Assembly: GCA_024636075.1 (NCBI GenBank)
Contig: JAGXHS010000102.1
Location: 1-21,042, forward strand
Direction: 5' to 3'
Source: Propionibacteriaceae bacterium
GTDB lineage: Bacteria > Actinomycetota > Actinomycetes > Propionibacteriales > Propionibacteriaceae
DNA length: 21,042 nucleotides
The notes beneath the pieces were generated by a model that had not been told where the DNA came from, did no database searches, and was given only the letters and a program-made list of their open reading frames with translations. The translations under genes and the position numbers were made by a program. Shown here in pieces: positions 1 through 6,644 of this stretch (within the stretch, counting starts at the first letter, position 1; each line of letters opens with the position of its first letter).

Positions 1-2
1 AG

Positions 3-164
3 CAGGCAGCGGCCGTCCGGAACGGACATGTGCATCTGGTTGACGGCGTGCCGACTGGTGCCGACGAACAGTTGGACGCGTTGTGGGCAGTGCTGCAGAT
101 CTGCTGGAACCGCGATGTCGGTGATGCTCACGACGTGCTGGAATCCCTCGACCTGTTGCCCTGA
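3..164 (+). CDS. C-terminal end of an unidentified protein (5' partial)
   Basis: The third reading frame is open from the window edge to a TGA at 162-164 and encodes 53 residues ending in ESLDLLP. The peptide is acidic and probably helical (DEQLDALWAVLQICW, then DAHDVLESLDLL). The first frame is also open here, but it is rich in Cys, Trp and Arg and looks like a shadow; the second frame stops early. No domain is recognisable and I do not assign a function. The gene converges on the lipoprotein gene that ends at 193. Direction and frame rest on composition only. Confidence 0.5.
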   Translation, partial: QAAAVRNGHVHLVDGVPTGADEQLDALWAVLQICWNRDVGDAHDVLESLDLLP

Positions 165-186
165 TCTCCCGTTGCCCTGATCTCTC
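155..186. repeat. 16-bp tandem duplication at the end of the partial gene
   Basis: The 16-bp unit starting GTTGCCCTGATCTC occurs at 155-170 and again at 171-186 with one difference (15 of 16 bases match). The first copy contains the stop codon of the partial gene. The second copy supplies the left arm of the hairpin at 175-190. It looks like a small slippage duplication. Confidence 0.7.
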
Positions 187-190
187 AGGG
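175..190. terminator. Short hairpin between convergent genes
   Basis: CCCTGA-TCTC-TCAGGG forms a perfect 6-bp stem with a 4-base loop. It lies between the stop of the plus-strand partial gene (164) and the stop of the minus-strand lipoprotein gene (193). There is no T-tract on either side, so it would be a weak, possibly bidirectional terminator. The position supports that role; the short stem does not prove it. Confidence 0.35.
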
Positions 191-192
191 CT

Positions 193-939
193 TCATTCGC
201 CAGCCAACTGGTCGGCGAACTGCTGCACGGCTGCGCTGTTGAGCTGCTGCTGTGGGTCAGCGAGAATGTACAGGCGGATCAGTCTTCCCTCGACCAGCGC
301 CAGCTCGGCGTAATCTTCGCCGCTGCCGTAGTCCCGTCGTCCGATCCACCGGTTCGGCTCCTGGCTGAGGACGGTGACGTTCGGCACATCGGTACATGCC
401 GTCAGCTGCTGCTTCCACACCGTGAACCAGGTGGTGGCATTCGCGGCGGTTGCGAACTGGAGCGCCTCTCCGTAGCCCTGTTGGCTGCCCTTGCCGAGTT
501 CCACCTCCAGGGCCTCGGTGGGATCGGTCCAATCGGCGCGTGTCACGGGGGCGCATCCGATGGCCAGGATCTCATAGGCGGCATAGCGGGGATCACGTGC
601 TCGTGCGGCGGTGCCATTGCCGATGTACCCCTCATCCGGCCCACCAGCGGCCACCACCGGCTTCCACCCCGGCGGTGCCGGCAGCGTCTTCTCCGTCAGG
701 CCCCCAGCAGCGCTTGCCGCAGGCGTCGAGGGAATGGGTGGAGCCGGCAGGTTCACGTCGGAAGGGCCGGGGGTGAAGGGGGTCTCGATCGGAGTGCTCG
801 GCGCCGCAGAGGTGCTCGCCGGTGTCGCGGACGGTGCCGGGGTGGGGGACGCTGCCGAACAGCTCACCAGCGCGCCCAGCAGCACCGCGCATCCGGTGCC
901 GGTGAGCCACAGTGGGCCGGTTCGCATCGCGTGGACCAT
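193..939 (-). CDS. Predicted lipoprotein with Pro/Ser/Thr-rich linker, unknown function
   Basis: A 248-residue exported protein. The N-terminus has a hydrophobic signal and a lipobox LVSC with the Cys at residue 27, so it is probably lipidated and anchored on the outer face of the membrane. About 60 residues rich in Pro, Ser, Thr and Ala follow, as in wall-spanning tethers. The C-terminal ~165 residues form a compact domain with only two Cys (in IGCAP and TACTD), which could form a disulfide. I recognise no family. I chose the ATG at 939 because GGGAG lies five bases before it; a GTG at 945 and an ATG at 927 are alternatives. It starts 18 bases after the stop of the M15 peptidase gene on the same strand, so the two are probably co-transcribed and act together at the cell surface. 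Confidence 0.8.
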   Translation of the reverse strand: MVHAMRTGPLWLTGTGCAVLLGALVSCSAASPTPAPSATPASTSAAPSTPIETPFTPGPSDVNLPAPPIPSTPAASAAGGLTEKTLPAPPGWKPVVAAGGPDEGYIGNGTAARARDPRYAAYEILAIGCAPVTRADWTDPTEALEVELGKGSQQGYGEALQFATAANATTWFTVWKQQLTACTDVPNVTVLSQEPNRWIGRRDYGSGEDYAELALVEGRLIRLYILADPQQQLNSAAVQQFADQLAGE

Positions 940-957
940 GATCACTCCCGGATCGTC

Positions 958-2784
958 TCAGTACTGGAAATGTTGCCAGTCCCAACCGGAGTACCAGTCA
1001 TAGCCCTGGCCCCGCAGGCCGAGAGTGAGTGGCGAATTGGAGCGCAACAGGCCCGGCACGGTTGTCGGGCGCCAGGTGCCGTACCTCGCCGACGGGTACC
1101 AGCGTCCCGAAGGGGCGCGGTAGGGGTTCTCGAACGTGTTGACATCGATGGACGTGCCGTAGGAATGCGGTGACAGCCGATACGGGTTCCCGGTCACCCG
1201 GCGACAATTGAAGGCCGAGGTGTTGTTCGATGCCATCATTGTCACGTCGTTGGCCCGCCAGGCGTCCGGATTCGACATCTGACGAATCGCGAAGTTGCCC
1301 CGCAAGCCACGGTCGAAGGCAGCCGCGACCTTGGGTGCCAGGTCTTTTCGGACGATCAACGAACCACGGTGGACCTTTTTGTCGTATCCGAGGAAGTTCA
1401 TCTCGACGGTGCGCAGGCTCGACGGGCCGACAGGGCACCCGGACCGGTAGGTGTAGAGCACCTCGGCTGCCGTGGTGGCGCGGATTACGGCATTCAGTTG
1501 TGTGCCTCGGGTGACGACGGCTGTCGGTGAGTAGATGATGCTGCCGTCGAGAGCTGTCTCGAAAGCTCTGACCCGGTAGCTGCCGGTGTGGCCCATGGCG
1601 AAGGTGAACGGCACCGTGATGCTGGGGTCGGTGGTGCCGATCCGGTACAGGAACCGCCAGGCCCCGCCGTGGTACACCTGCACGGTCCGAATGCTCCGCT
1701 GAACCAGATTCGGATGGTTGTAGCTCACCGTCAGTTGGCCGGTCTCGTAGACGTCCAGGGCGGCACCGGTGATGGAGACTTTGAGCGCGACGTAGGGCAG
1801 TCTGACTCCGGGTGAGGTTTGATCAACGAGCCGCGCTCCAGCGTCGGCGTAGTAGACGTAGTTGCCTGAATGTTTTGGTGGGTCGAGGCTGAAATCGAAC
1901 GGATTCTGCCCCGTGTGGGCGACCTTCGCCCAGTTGTTGGTGTCGGTGTCATGGCGCCAGATGTAGGTCAGGACTCTCGGCACGAGGGTGGGACTGGTGT
2001 CCGGTGCCGTACCTCTGAAGGCGAGTCGACCGGCCCCGGTGAAGCTGGTGATGGCACTGCCGCTCCGTGGTTGGGTGACGGACAGTTGCCAACCGGCTGG
2101 GTCGCCGGTGCGGTTGGCGGTGGTCCACGACGAAGTGACCCTGCCTTGGCCGGAGTCATACCACGCGCGTACCTGGTAACTGCCCGAGTAGGGAGCCCCC
2201 ACATTCACCGATGCTGCGAAACTGCCATCGGCAGAGCTTGTGGTGGCGGCGAAGCCCGACAACGCAGTGCCACGGACCATCGCGTCGAAATGCACCCGGA
2301 CGGAAGTTGCTGGCCGGATCTGGCCCCGGATCACCATTGGGTCGGTGGCTCCGAGGGGGTCCGGTTGGATGGTGACAATGATGCCTGGCACGGCGACCGC
2401 GCGAGCCGCTGGTGCCCCGGCCGGAGCGGGTGCATCGGCGCCCAGCACATCGGCACCCAGCACATCTGTGCCAACCGACGATGCCGCCTCGATTGACACG
2501 GCTGGGGTCTGCGGCGCAACAGCTGTCGACGGTGTTGTCGACCCCCCCGGGGTGGCGGGCAGTGTCGTGGGGCTGGACGCAGGACTGGACTCCTGACCGG
2601 TGGGGCTCGCCGTTTCGTCGAGGCCGGCGGTCGGTGAGGTCGGTGCTGCCGGAACTGCAGAGGCGCTTGTCGGTGCCGTGTTGGAGGACGTCTCGTCGCT
2701 GGGTGGCGCTGCCCGGGCCGTGCCCCACCCAGCCATGGTCATCAGGAGGGCCAGCAGCACAGGTAGGGGAACTCGTCGTCGCAT
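958..2784 (-). CDS. Secreted M15-family (VanY/DD-carboxypeptidase-like) metallopeptidase with Ig-like repeats
   Basis: A 608-residue exported protein, likely to cut peptidoglycan stem peptides or a related substrate outside the cell. A Sec signal (MRRR, then a hydrophobic run ending GTARA) spans residues 1-25. A Ser/Thr/Pro/Ala linker follows to about 120, including a 15-bp DNA tandem repeat (2441-2470) that encodes repeated DVLGA. Residues ~125-450 look like two or three beta-sandwich (Ig-like) modules. Residues ~465-608 are the peptidase domain: SPHSYGTSID supplies zinc ligands His540 and Asp547, and DWQHF near the end supplies Asp602 and His605, as in the M15_4 group. The frame stays open upstream to 2994, but the ATG at 2784 starts the signal peptide and has GAGGA 11 bases upstream. 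The lipoprotein gene follows at once. The exact substrate is inferred. Confidence 0.85.
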   Translation of the reverse strand: MRRRVPLPVLLALLMTMAGWGTARAAPPSDETSSNTAPTSASAVPAAPTSPTAGLDETASPTGQESSPASSPTTLPATPGGSTTPSTAVAPQTPAVSIEAASSVGTDVLGADVLGADAPAPAGAPAARAVAVPGIIVTIQPDPLGATDPMVIRGQIRPATSVRVHFDAMVRGTALSGFAATTSSADGSFAASVNVGAPYSGSYQVRAWYDSGQGRVTSSWTTANRTGDPAGWQLSVTQPRSGSAITSFTGAGRLAFRGTAPDTSPTLVPRVLTYIWRHDTDTNNWAKVAHTGQNPFDFSLDPPKHSGNYVYYADAGARLVDQTSPGVRLPYVALKVSITGAALDVYETGQLTVSYNHPNLVQRSIRTVQVYHGGAWRFLYRIGTTDPSITVPFTFAMGHTGSYRVRAFETALDGSIIYSPTAVVTRGTQLNAVIRATTAAEVLYTYRSGCPVGPSSLRTVEMNFLGYDKKVHRGSLIVRKDLAPKVAAAFDRGLRGNFAIRQMSNPDAWRANDVTMMASNNTSAFNCRRVTGNPYRLSPHSYGTSIDVNTFENPYRAPSGRWYPSARYGTWRPTTVPGLLRSNSPLTLGLRGQGYDWYSGWDWQHFQY

Positions 2785-2842
2785 CGGGGTCGACGTCCTC
2801 TTCGATTCGTCAGATCTCTCGGGGGGAGATCCTTCAGGTCCC

Positions 2843-2848
2843 ATCTTA
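2843..2848 (-). promoter_or_regulatory. Possible -10 element for the peptidase-lipoprotein pair
   Basis: On the minus strand TAAGAT lies about 60 bases upstream of the peptidase ATG, which would give a leader of about 50 nt containing the GAGGA ribosome site. No convincing -35 stands 16-18 bases further upstream. The rest of 2785-3070 holds no gene that I can support. Confidence 0.25.
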
Positions 2849-3070
2849 GTCCCAATCCCAGGTTCGCGAGTCTTGCCGGACGGCGCTGCGTCAGTGGTCG
2901 TTCTTGTCGAACCACGCTCATCTGATGGTGGCGTTGGAGCGGACCCCGACGTGCCTAACCGGGAGCGTCGAGTCGAATCATGGCTGATCTGCACAACGCC
3001 TGAGAAACACAGGGGTGCTGTGGTCCGATGCCCGCTTCAGCGCCCGCATTGGGTCCCGTGCCCCGCTCTC

Positions 3071-4087
3071 CTACTCTGTCGGTTCCTGCCGCGAGGTGGG
3101 TTGGGAAGCGCGCAGCGAGCCGGCGTGCGCGCGTTCGCTCGGGTCGCGCCGGGTCTTGACCAGGCTGGCCACGACGACCACGGCGAGGATCACCAGGATC
3201 ACGCCGAGGCTGACCAAGGTCGGGATCTCGGGCACCGCTGCGCTGACGTCGACGTGCAGCCAGTGCAAGATCAGCTTCACGCCGATGAAGGCGAGGATGA
3301 TCGACAACCCGGTCGAGAGGTAGACCAGCCGGTCCAGCAGCCCCTTGACCAGGAAGAACAACGCCCGCAGGCCCAGCAGGGCGAAGGCGTTCGCGGTGAA
3401 GACGATGTACGCCTCGCTCGTGATCCCGAAAACAGCAGGGATGGAGTCCAGGGCGAACAGCAGGTCGATGCTGCCGATCGCGATCAGTACCAGGAACAGC
3501 GGCGTGACCATCCGCCGACCGTCAATCCGGGTGGCGAGCTTGCCATCGACGTATTCGTTGGTGATCGGGAGCAGCCGGCGGGCCCCCTTGACCACGGGGT
3601 TGTCCTCGATGTCGGGGTCTTCGTCGCGGTGCCGGAACAGCTGCACCGCGGTGAAGATCAGCAGCAGCCCGAACAACAGGAAGACTACCGAGAAGGCGGA
3701 CAGCAGGGCGGCGCCGGCGAAGATGAAGATCGCCCGCATGACCAGCGCCAGCACGATCCCGAAGGTCAGCACCTTGTGCTGGTGCTTCTCCGGCACGGCG
3801 AAGGTCGTCATGATGATCACGAAGACGAAGAGGTTGTCGACCGACAGGCTCTTCTCCACCAGGTAACCGGCGAAGTACTGGGTGCCGAAGTCGCCGCCGT
3901 AGGCGTAGGTGAACCAGACCCCGAAGCAGATCGCGACGGAGATGTAGAAGACCGACCATGCGGTGGCCTCACGGAACCCGACTTTGTGCGGGCGGATCGA
4001 GGCGAGGATAAGGTCGACAGCCAGGAGCACGACGATCAGAGCGACCGTCGCCCCCCACACGAGAAGGCTGATATCTAGCACCGGCAT
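3071..4087 (-). CDS. TerC/Alx-family integral membrane protein
   Basis: A 338-residue polytopic membrane protein with roughly nine hydrophobic segments. Two hallmark motifs of the TerC family (PF03741) are clear: EKSLSVDNLFVF with Asp84, and SIDLLFALDSIPAVFGIT with Asp208 and Asp214. These acidic residues lie within membrane segments and are thought to bind metal. Family members include Alx/MeeF, linked to manganese export, and TerC, linked to tellurite resistance and, in some bacteria, to metalation of exported enzymes. No other ter genes are nearby, so a metal-ion role is more likely than tellurite resistance. The C-terminus is a charged tail. The ATG at 4087 has only a weak purine stretch before it. 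A small winged-helix gene lies 87 bases upstream on the same strand and may regulate it. Family is sure; substrate is inferred. Confidence 0.92.
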   Translation of the reverse strand: MPVLDISLLVWGATVALIVVLLAVDLILASIRPHKVGFREATAWSVFYISVAICFGVWFTYAYGGDFGTQYFAGYLVEKSLSVDNLFVFVIIMTTFAVPEKHQHKVLTFGIVLALVMRAIFIFAGAALLSAFSVVFLLFGLLLIFTAVQLFRHRDEDPDIEDNPVVKGARRLLPITNEYVDGKLATRIDGRRMVTPLFLVLIAIGSIDLLFALDSIPAVFGITSEAYIVFTANAFALLGLRALFFLVKGLLDRLVYLSTGLSIILAFIGVKLILHWLHVDVSAAVPEIPTLVSLGVILVILAVVVVASLVKTRRDPSERAHAGSLRASQPTSRQEPTE

Positions 4088-4174
4088 CTCACTCTGTTCT
4101 GCTCGCTGTGGGGCCTAGGCCTGCCCATGTCTGCTTCTCGTGGAGTGTCTTTGCATCCTAACATCCTGGGGTGG

Positions 4175-4477
4175 TCATCGGTTCGTGGCCGTTGGCAGGC
4201 GGTCGAGGAGGCCGATCAGGTCGCCGACGGTGGTGTCCTGTTCGGCGGGGTGTCGGAGCGGGAGACTCCCTGTGAGGGTGTAAGCGTTCCTGCGGCCGAC
4301 GTGTTGGATGGTGATGTAGCCCCCGTCGGCGAGGTCGCGGACGATGAGCTGGACGGCGCGTTCGGTGAGGCCGACCTGATGGGCGATGTCGCGCATGGTC
4401 TGCTCGGGGCTGCGGGCGAGCTGCACCAGCACGTGCCCGTGGTTCGTGAGGAAAGTCCATCCCGAGGCTGCAGCCAT
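4175..4477 (-). CDS. Small winged helix-turn-helix (MarR-like) transcriptional regulator
   Basis: A 100-residue protein consisting almost entirely of one winged-helix domain. It opens with SGWTFLTNHGHVLVQLAR. The helix-turn-helix is DIAHQVGLTERAVQLIVRDL (about residues 30-49), and the wing is YITIQHVGRRNAYTL (about 54-68). Single-domain regulators of this type, starting W-T-F-L-T-N-H, are common in actinomycetes and usually lack a ligand domain. The ATG at 4477 is chosen because homologues begin close to the SGWTFLTNH motif. It has no ribosome site, but TACGGT lies five bases before it, which would suit a leaderless mRNA. The longer frame upstream to 4984 is Arg/Trp-rich and unlikely to be translated. 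It is the upstream neighbour of the terC-like gene. Confidence 0.8.
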   Translation of the reverse strand: MAAASGWTFLTNHGHVLVQLARSPEQTMRDIAHQVGLTERAVQLIVRDLADGGYITIQHVGRRNAYTLTGSLPLRHPAEQDTTVGDLIGLLDRLPTATNR

Positions 4478-4482
4478 AAGGC

Positions 4483-4511
4483 ACCGTAGCACGTACGCCG
4501 ATTCACGAATC
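4483..4511 (-). promoter_or_regulatory. Possible promoter and operator of the winged-helix gene
   Basis: Read on the minus strand, a -10-like TACGGT (4483-4488) ends five bases before the start codon. An inverted repeat, GATTC-AC-GAATC (4500-4511), covers the expected -35 position. GTAC occurs outside each arm (4493-4496 and 4513-4516), slightly off symmetry. This layout fits an autorepressor site but rests on sequence alone. Confidence 0.3.
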
Positions 4512-4739
4512 AGTACCAGAAGAGCTCGCCAGCCCTGCACCTTGCAGAGGCCGAGACCGAGGCTTGACATACGAAAAGAAATACGTGAAACTGAACGTGG
4601 AGAGTATCCCCGAATCGTTCTCTCGTCAACACGGCGCCTCACGCCCGGGAGACCGGCCTTCCACCTCGGAGGGCGGGAGAGACCACCGGCCCGACGGCTT
4701 GGACCTCGTGCCCAGGCCGCCCGACGAACAGGCTCTCCC

Positions 4740-4949
4740 ATGGCCCTTTTTGAACTCGTGCAGATACTCGCCCTGGCCGTCTGGCTGGCCGCGATCGGCT
4801 GGCGCGCCACCGGCCACGGACCCCGCCGCGGCCGCTTCGCCACCCGGCCACCAGGACCCCCGCCACGCGACCACGGCAGCCACCACCTGGCGCGCAACGG
4901 CTCGCCGGCAACCCTGGGTTCCGCACCGCGACAGTCCCTGTCAGCGTGA
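4740..4949 (+). CDS. Doubtful small ORF with one membrane segment
   Basis: A 69-residue reading frame. Its N-terminus (FELVQILALAVWLAAIGW) could span the membrane once; the rest is Arg, Pro and His rich and has no visible domain. There is no good ribosome site before the ATG. The stretch 4478-5332 contains no other convincing gene and carries gene debris, so this may be a chance frame. I list it because the hydrophobic segment is well formed. Confidence 0.2.
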   Translation: MALFELVQILALAVWLAAIGWRATGHGPRRGRFATRPPGPPPRDHGSHHLARNGSPATLGSAPRQSLSA

Positions 4950-5017
4950 GCGCCATGCTGCACGGTGGCCCGCCACGTCCTCAACCCCAGCTGCCCCGGT
5001 GACCTGGCCCCACCGCT

Positions 5018-5078
5018 CTGGGCTACCCCGGCCGGGCAGATGGCCCTTCTGGGTTACCCCGGCCGGGCAGATGGCCCT
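5018..5078. repeat. 31-bp tandem direct repeat (two copies)
   Basis: A 30-bp unit around TACCCCGGCCGGGCAGATGG occurs at 5018-5047 and 5049-5078, spaced by a 31-base period, with one C/T difference. The period is not a multiple of three, so the duplication shifts any reading frame through it. It sits exactly at the left edge of the P-type ATPase remnant and probably marks the breakage that produced it. Confidence 0.85.
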
Positions 5079-5211
5079 GGGCCTCGACGTCGACCCGGCC
5101 GCCGGGCTGACGCCCGATGAGGCTGCCCGCAGGCTCATCACGGTCGGCGAGAACCGGCTTGCCGAGCACAAGACTTGGTCCGCGCGCGACGATTCTGATA
5201 CCCGCTGGTAG
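5071..5211 (+). pseudogene. Remnant of a cation-transporting P-type ATPase N-terminus
   Basis: The frame from ATG 5071 encodes 46 residues. The part LGLDVDPAAGLTPDEAARRL followed by GENRLAE matches the pattern of the Cation_ATPase_N domain (PF00690), which reads roughly L-x-V-D-P-x-x-G-L-x-x-x-E-A-x-x-R-L ... G-x-N-x-L in Ca/Mg P-type ATPases of 800-900 residues. The match ends after about 38 residues, and a TAG closes the frame at 5211. No transmembrane, DKTGT or nucleotide-binding segments follow; the next gene is bioY. So this is a small gene fragment, probably left by deletion. A tiny expressed peptide cannot be ruled out. The identification comes from motif memory, not from a search. Confidence 0.6.
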
Positions 5212-5258
5212 GAAATGGGGATCCGCTGCCGGCTTCGTCTGACATCCGGGCAAGCATC

Positions 5259-5287
5259 TTCGGGTCAGCGCACCGCTTCGCTAGTGT
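5259..5287 (+). promoter_or_regulatory. Candidate promoter of the bioY-recN operon
   Basis: TTCGGG (5259-5264), 17 bases, then TAGTGT (5282-5287) resembles a housekeeping actinobacterial promoter. A start near 5294 would give a leader of about 40 nt holding a hairpin GCCTGC-AGGG-GCAGGC (5298-5313) and a strong AAGGAG (5321-5326) six bases before the bioY ATG. I see no BirA, BioR or BioQ operator consensus. Confidence 0.4.
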
Positions 5288-5332
5288 GTCCTGAGGTGCC
5301 TGCAGGGGCAGGCTGAAGTCAAGGAGTTCGCG

Positions 5333-5935
5333 ATGGCCGCTACCAGTTCCGACCAGCCGATGTTCGACGTCTCGCTGGTCGCCGTCTTTGCCGCGTTGAT
5401 CGCCGCGTTCTCGGTGGTGCCGGGCATCACGCTGCCCGCGAGTCCGGTGCCGATCACCTTGCAGACGCTGGCCATCGGGTTGACCGCCATGATCATCGGC
5501 CCCTGGCGGGCATTCCTGGCCACGTCGTTGTACCTGCTGGTCGGCTTCGCCGGGTTGCCGGTGTTCGCGCAGGGTGCTTCCGGAATCGGCGTGCTGGCGA
5601 AACCGTCCGCAGGCTATCTGTTGAGTTTTCCGCTGTACGCGCTCGCGGTCGGGTTCCTGGCGACGTGGGTGATGCGCCGCGGTCTGAAGTGGTCCGCCGT
5701 CGGGCTCACCGGGGCCGGCCTGATCGGCAGCTTCCTGCTGGTGCACCCGCTGGGCATCGTCGGTCTGATTCGTGCTCTGGGCATCGACCTGCCCACGGCC
5801 CTGGGCATCGACATGCTGTACTGGCCGGGAGACGTCGCCAAGACCGTGATCGCCTCGTTGATTGCGGTGGCCGTGCACAAGGCTTTCCCGTCGCTGCTGG
5901 TCCAGCCGACACGCGCCCAGCCGGTCACCGTGTGA
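5333..5935 (+). CDS. bioY: BioY, biotin-binding S component of the ECF transporter
   Basis: A 200-residue membrane protein with about six hydrophobic segments. BioY hallmarks are visible: the N-terminal helix followed by LPASPVPITLQTLAIGLTAM, the loop FAQGASGIGVLAKPSAGYLL, and the C-terminal WPGDVAKTVIASLIAV. BioY (PF02632) binds biotin at high affinity and hands it to the cytosol with an ATPase and an EcfT partner. Here both partners follow directly (BioM one base after the stop, then BioN), so this is a dedicated class I biotin transporter. AAGGAG lies six bases before the ATG. No biotin synthesis gene is in the window, so uptake may be the main supply, but that cannot be judged from this piece. 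Confidence 0.95.
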   Translation: MAATSSDQPMFDVSLVAVFAALIAAFSVVPGITLPASPVPITLQTLAIGLTAMIIGPWRAFLATSLYLLVGFAGLPVFAQGASGIGVLAKPSAGYLLSFPLYALAVGFLATWVMRRGLKWSAVGLTGAGLIGSFLLVHPLGIVGLIRALGIDLPTALGIDMLYWPGDVAKTVIASLIAVAVHKAFPSLLVQPTRAQPVTV

Positions 5936-5936
5936 G

Positions 5937-6644
5937 GTGATCAGTTTCGACAGCGTCGGTGTGCGGGTCCCGACGTGGACCAGCCAGGGTCGGCAGGCCG
6001 CCAAGACGCTGCTGACTGATGTGTCCGCAGAGTTGTCCGACCGGCGGGTGTCGGTCATCGGTGCCAATGGGTCGGGCAAATCCACCCTGCTCCGCCTCGT
6101 CAACGGCCTGGCCGGACCGACCACGGGGCGGGTCCTGGTCAACGGTGTGGACGTCGCGGCAGACACCAAGGCGGTGCGTCGACAGGTCGGTCTGGTGTTC
6201 ACCGACCCGCTCAGCCAACTGGTGGCTTCCACTCCCCTGGACGATCTGGAACTCAGTCTGCGCAAGCTGGTGCGCCGGCCCGCCGACCGTACCGAGCGGG
6301 CAATGCAACTGCTGGCCGATCGGGGCTTGGCCGACCTCGCCCGGCAGAGCATCTATGCCCTGTCCGGTGGGGAACGGCAACTGGTGGCCCTCACCACGGT
6401 ACTGGCCGTGGAACCGGCCATCGTGGTGGCCGACGAGCCCACGACACTGCTGGATCTGCGCAACCGCGACGTGATCTGTGAGGCATTGCTGTCGCTGGAC
6501 CAGCAGGTGCTCTACGCCACGCATGATCTGGATTTCGCCGCAGCCGCGGATCGGACATTGGTGATCGATCAGGGCCGCCTGGTCTACGACGGTGTGCCGG
6601 ACGATGCCATCGTCCACTATGTCGACCTGATGCGGAGCACGTGA
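5937..6644 (+). CDS. bioM: BioM, ATPase subunit of the biotin ECF transporter
   Basis: A 235-residue ABC ATPase that powers biotin uptake. Motifs in order: Walker A GANGSGKST (Lys48), the Q-loop region GLVFTDPLSQLV, signature LSGGERQ, Walker B IVVADEPTTLLD (Glu167), and the switch ATHDLD (His196). The Q-loop position that is usually Gln in ECF ATPases (F-Q-N-P) is Thr89 here (F-T-D-P). The GTG at 5937, one base after the bioY stop, is the best start; an upstream ATG at 5862 would overlap bioY by 74 bases and add an Arg/Cys-rich stretch. The stop overlaps the bioN start. With BioY and BioN as neighbours the role is secure. Confidence 0.93.
   Translation: MISFDSVGVRVPTWTSQGRQAAKTLLTDVSAELSDRRVSVIGANGSGKSTLLRLVNGLAGPTTGRVLVNGVDVAADTKAVRRQVGLVFTDPLSQLVASTPLDDLELSLRKLVRRPADRTERAMQLLADRGLADLARQSIYALSGGERQLVALTTVLAVEPAIVVADEPTTLLDLRNRDVICEALLSLDQQVLYATHDLDFAAAADRTLVIDQGRLVYDGVPDDAIVHYVDLMRST

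Noticed and set aside
2600..4078. Long plus-strand frame (492 residues) opposite the terC-like gene
   Set aside because: It is very rich in Asp, Glu, Gln, Arg and His, has no domain, and lies antisense to a clear TerC protein; typical shadow in GC-rich DNA.
4088..4174. Possible manganese (yybP-ykoY) riboswitch before the terC-like gene
   Set aside because: The 87 bases between the two genes contain a GGCCTAGGCC palindrome (4112-4121) and a -10-like TAGGAT (4155-4160, minus), but none of the conserved riboswitch core that I can recognise.
4564..4592. TTGACA at 4564 as a promoter
   Set aside because: The -35 is perfect, but 17 bases downstream reads GAAACT, which is a poor -10, and no supported gene follows.
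4564..5211. A 215-residue plus-strand protein from a TTG start
   Set aside because: Only the last ~40 residues look like a protein family; the rest is Arg/Pro/Ser-rich and the frame crosses the 31-bp duplication.
5138..6352. Minus-strand frame of 404 residues over bioY and bioM
   Set aside because: It is antisense to a clear biotin transporter and shows no motif.
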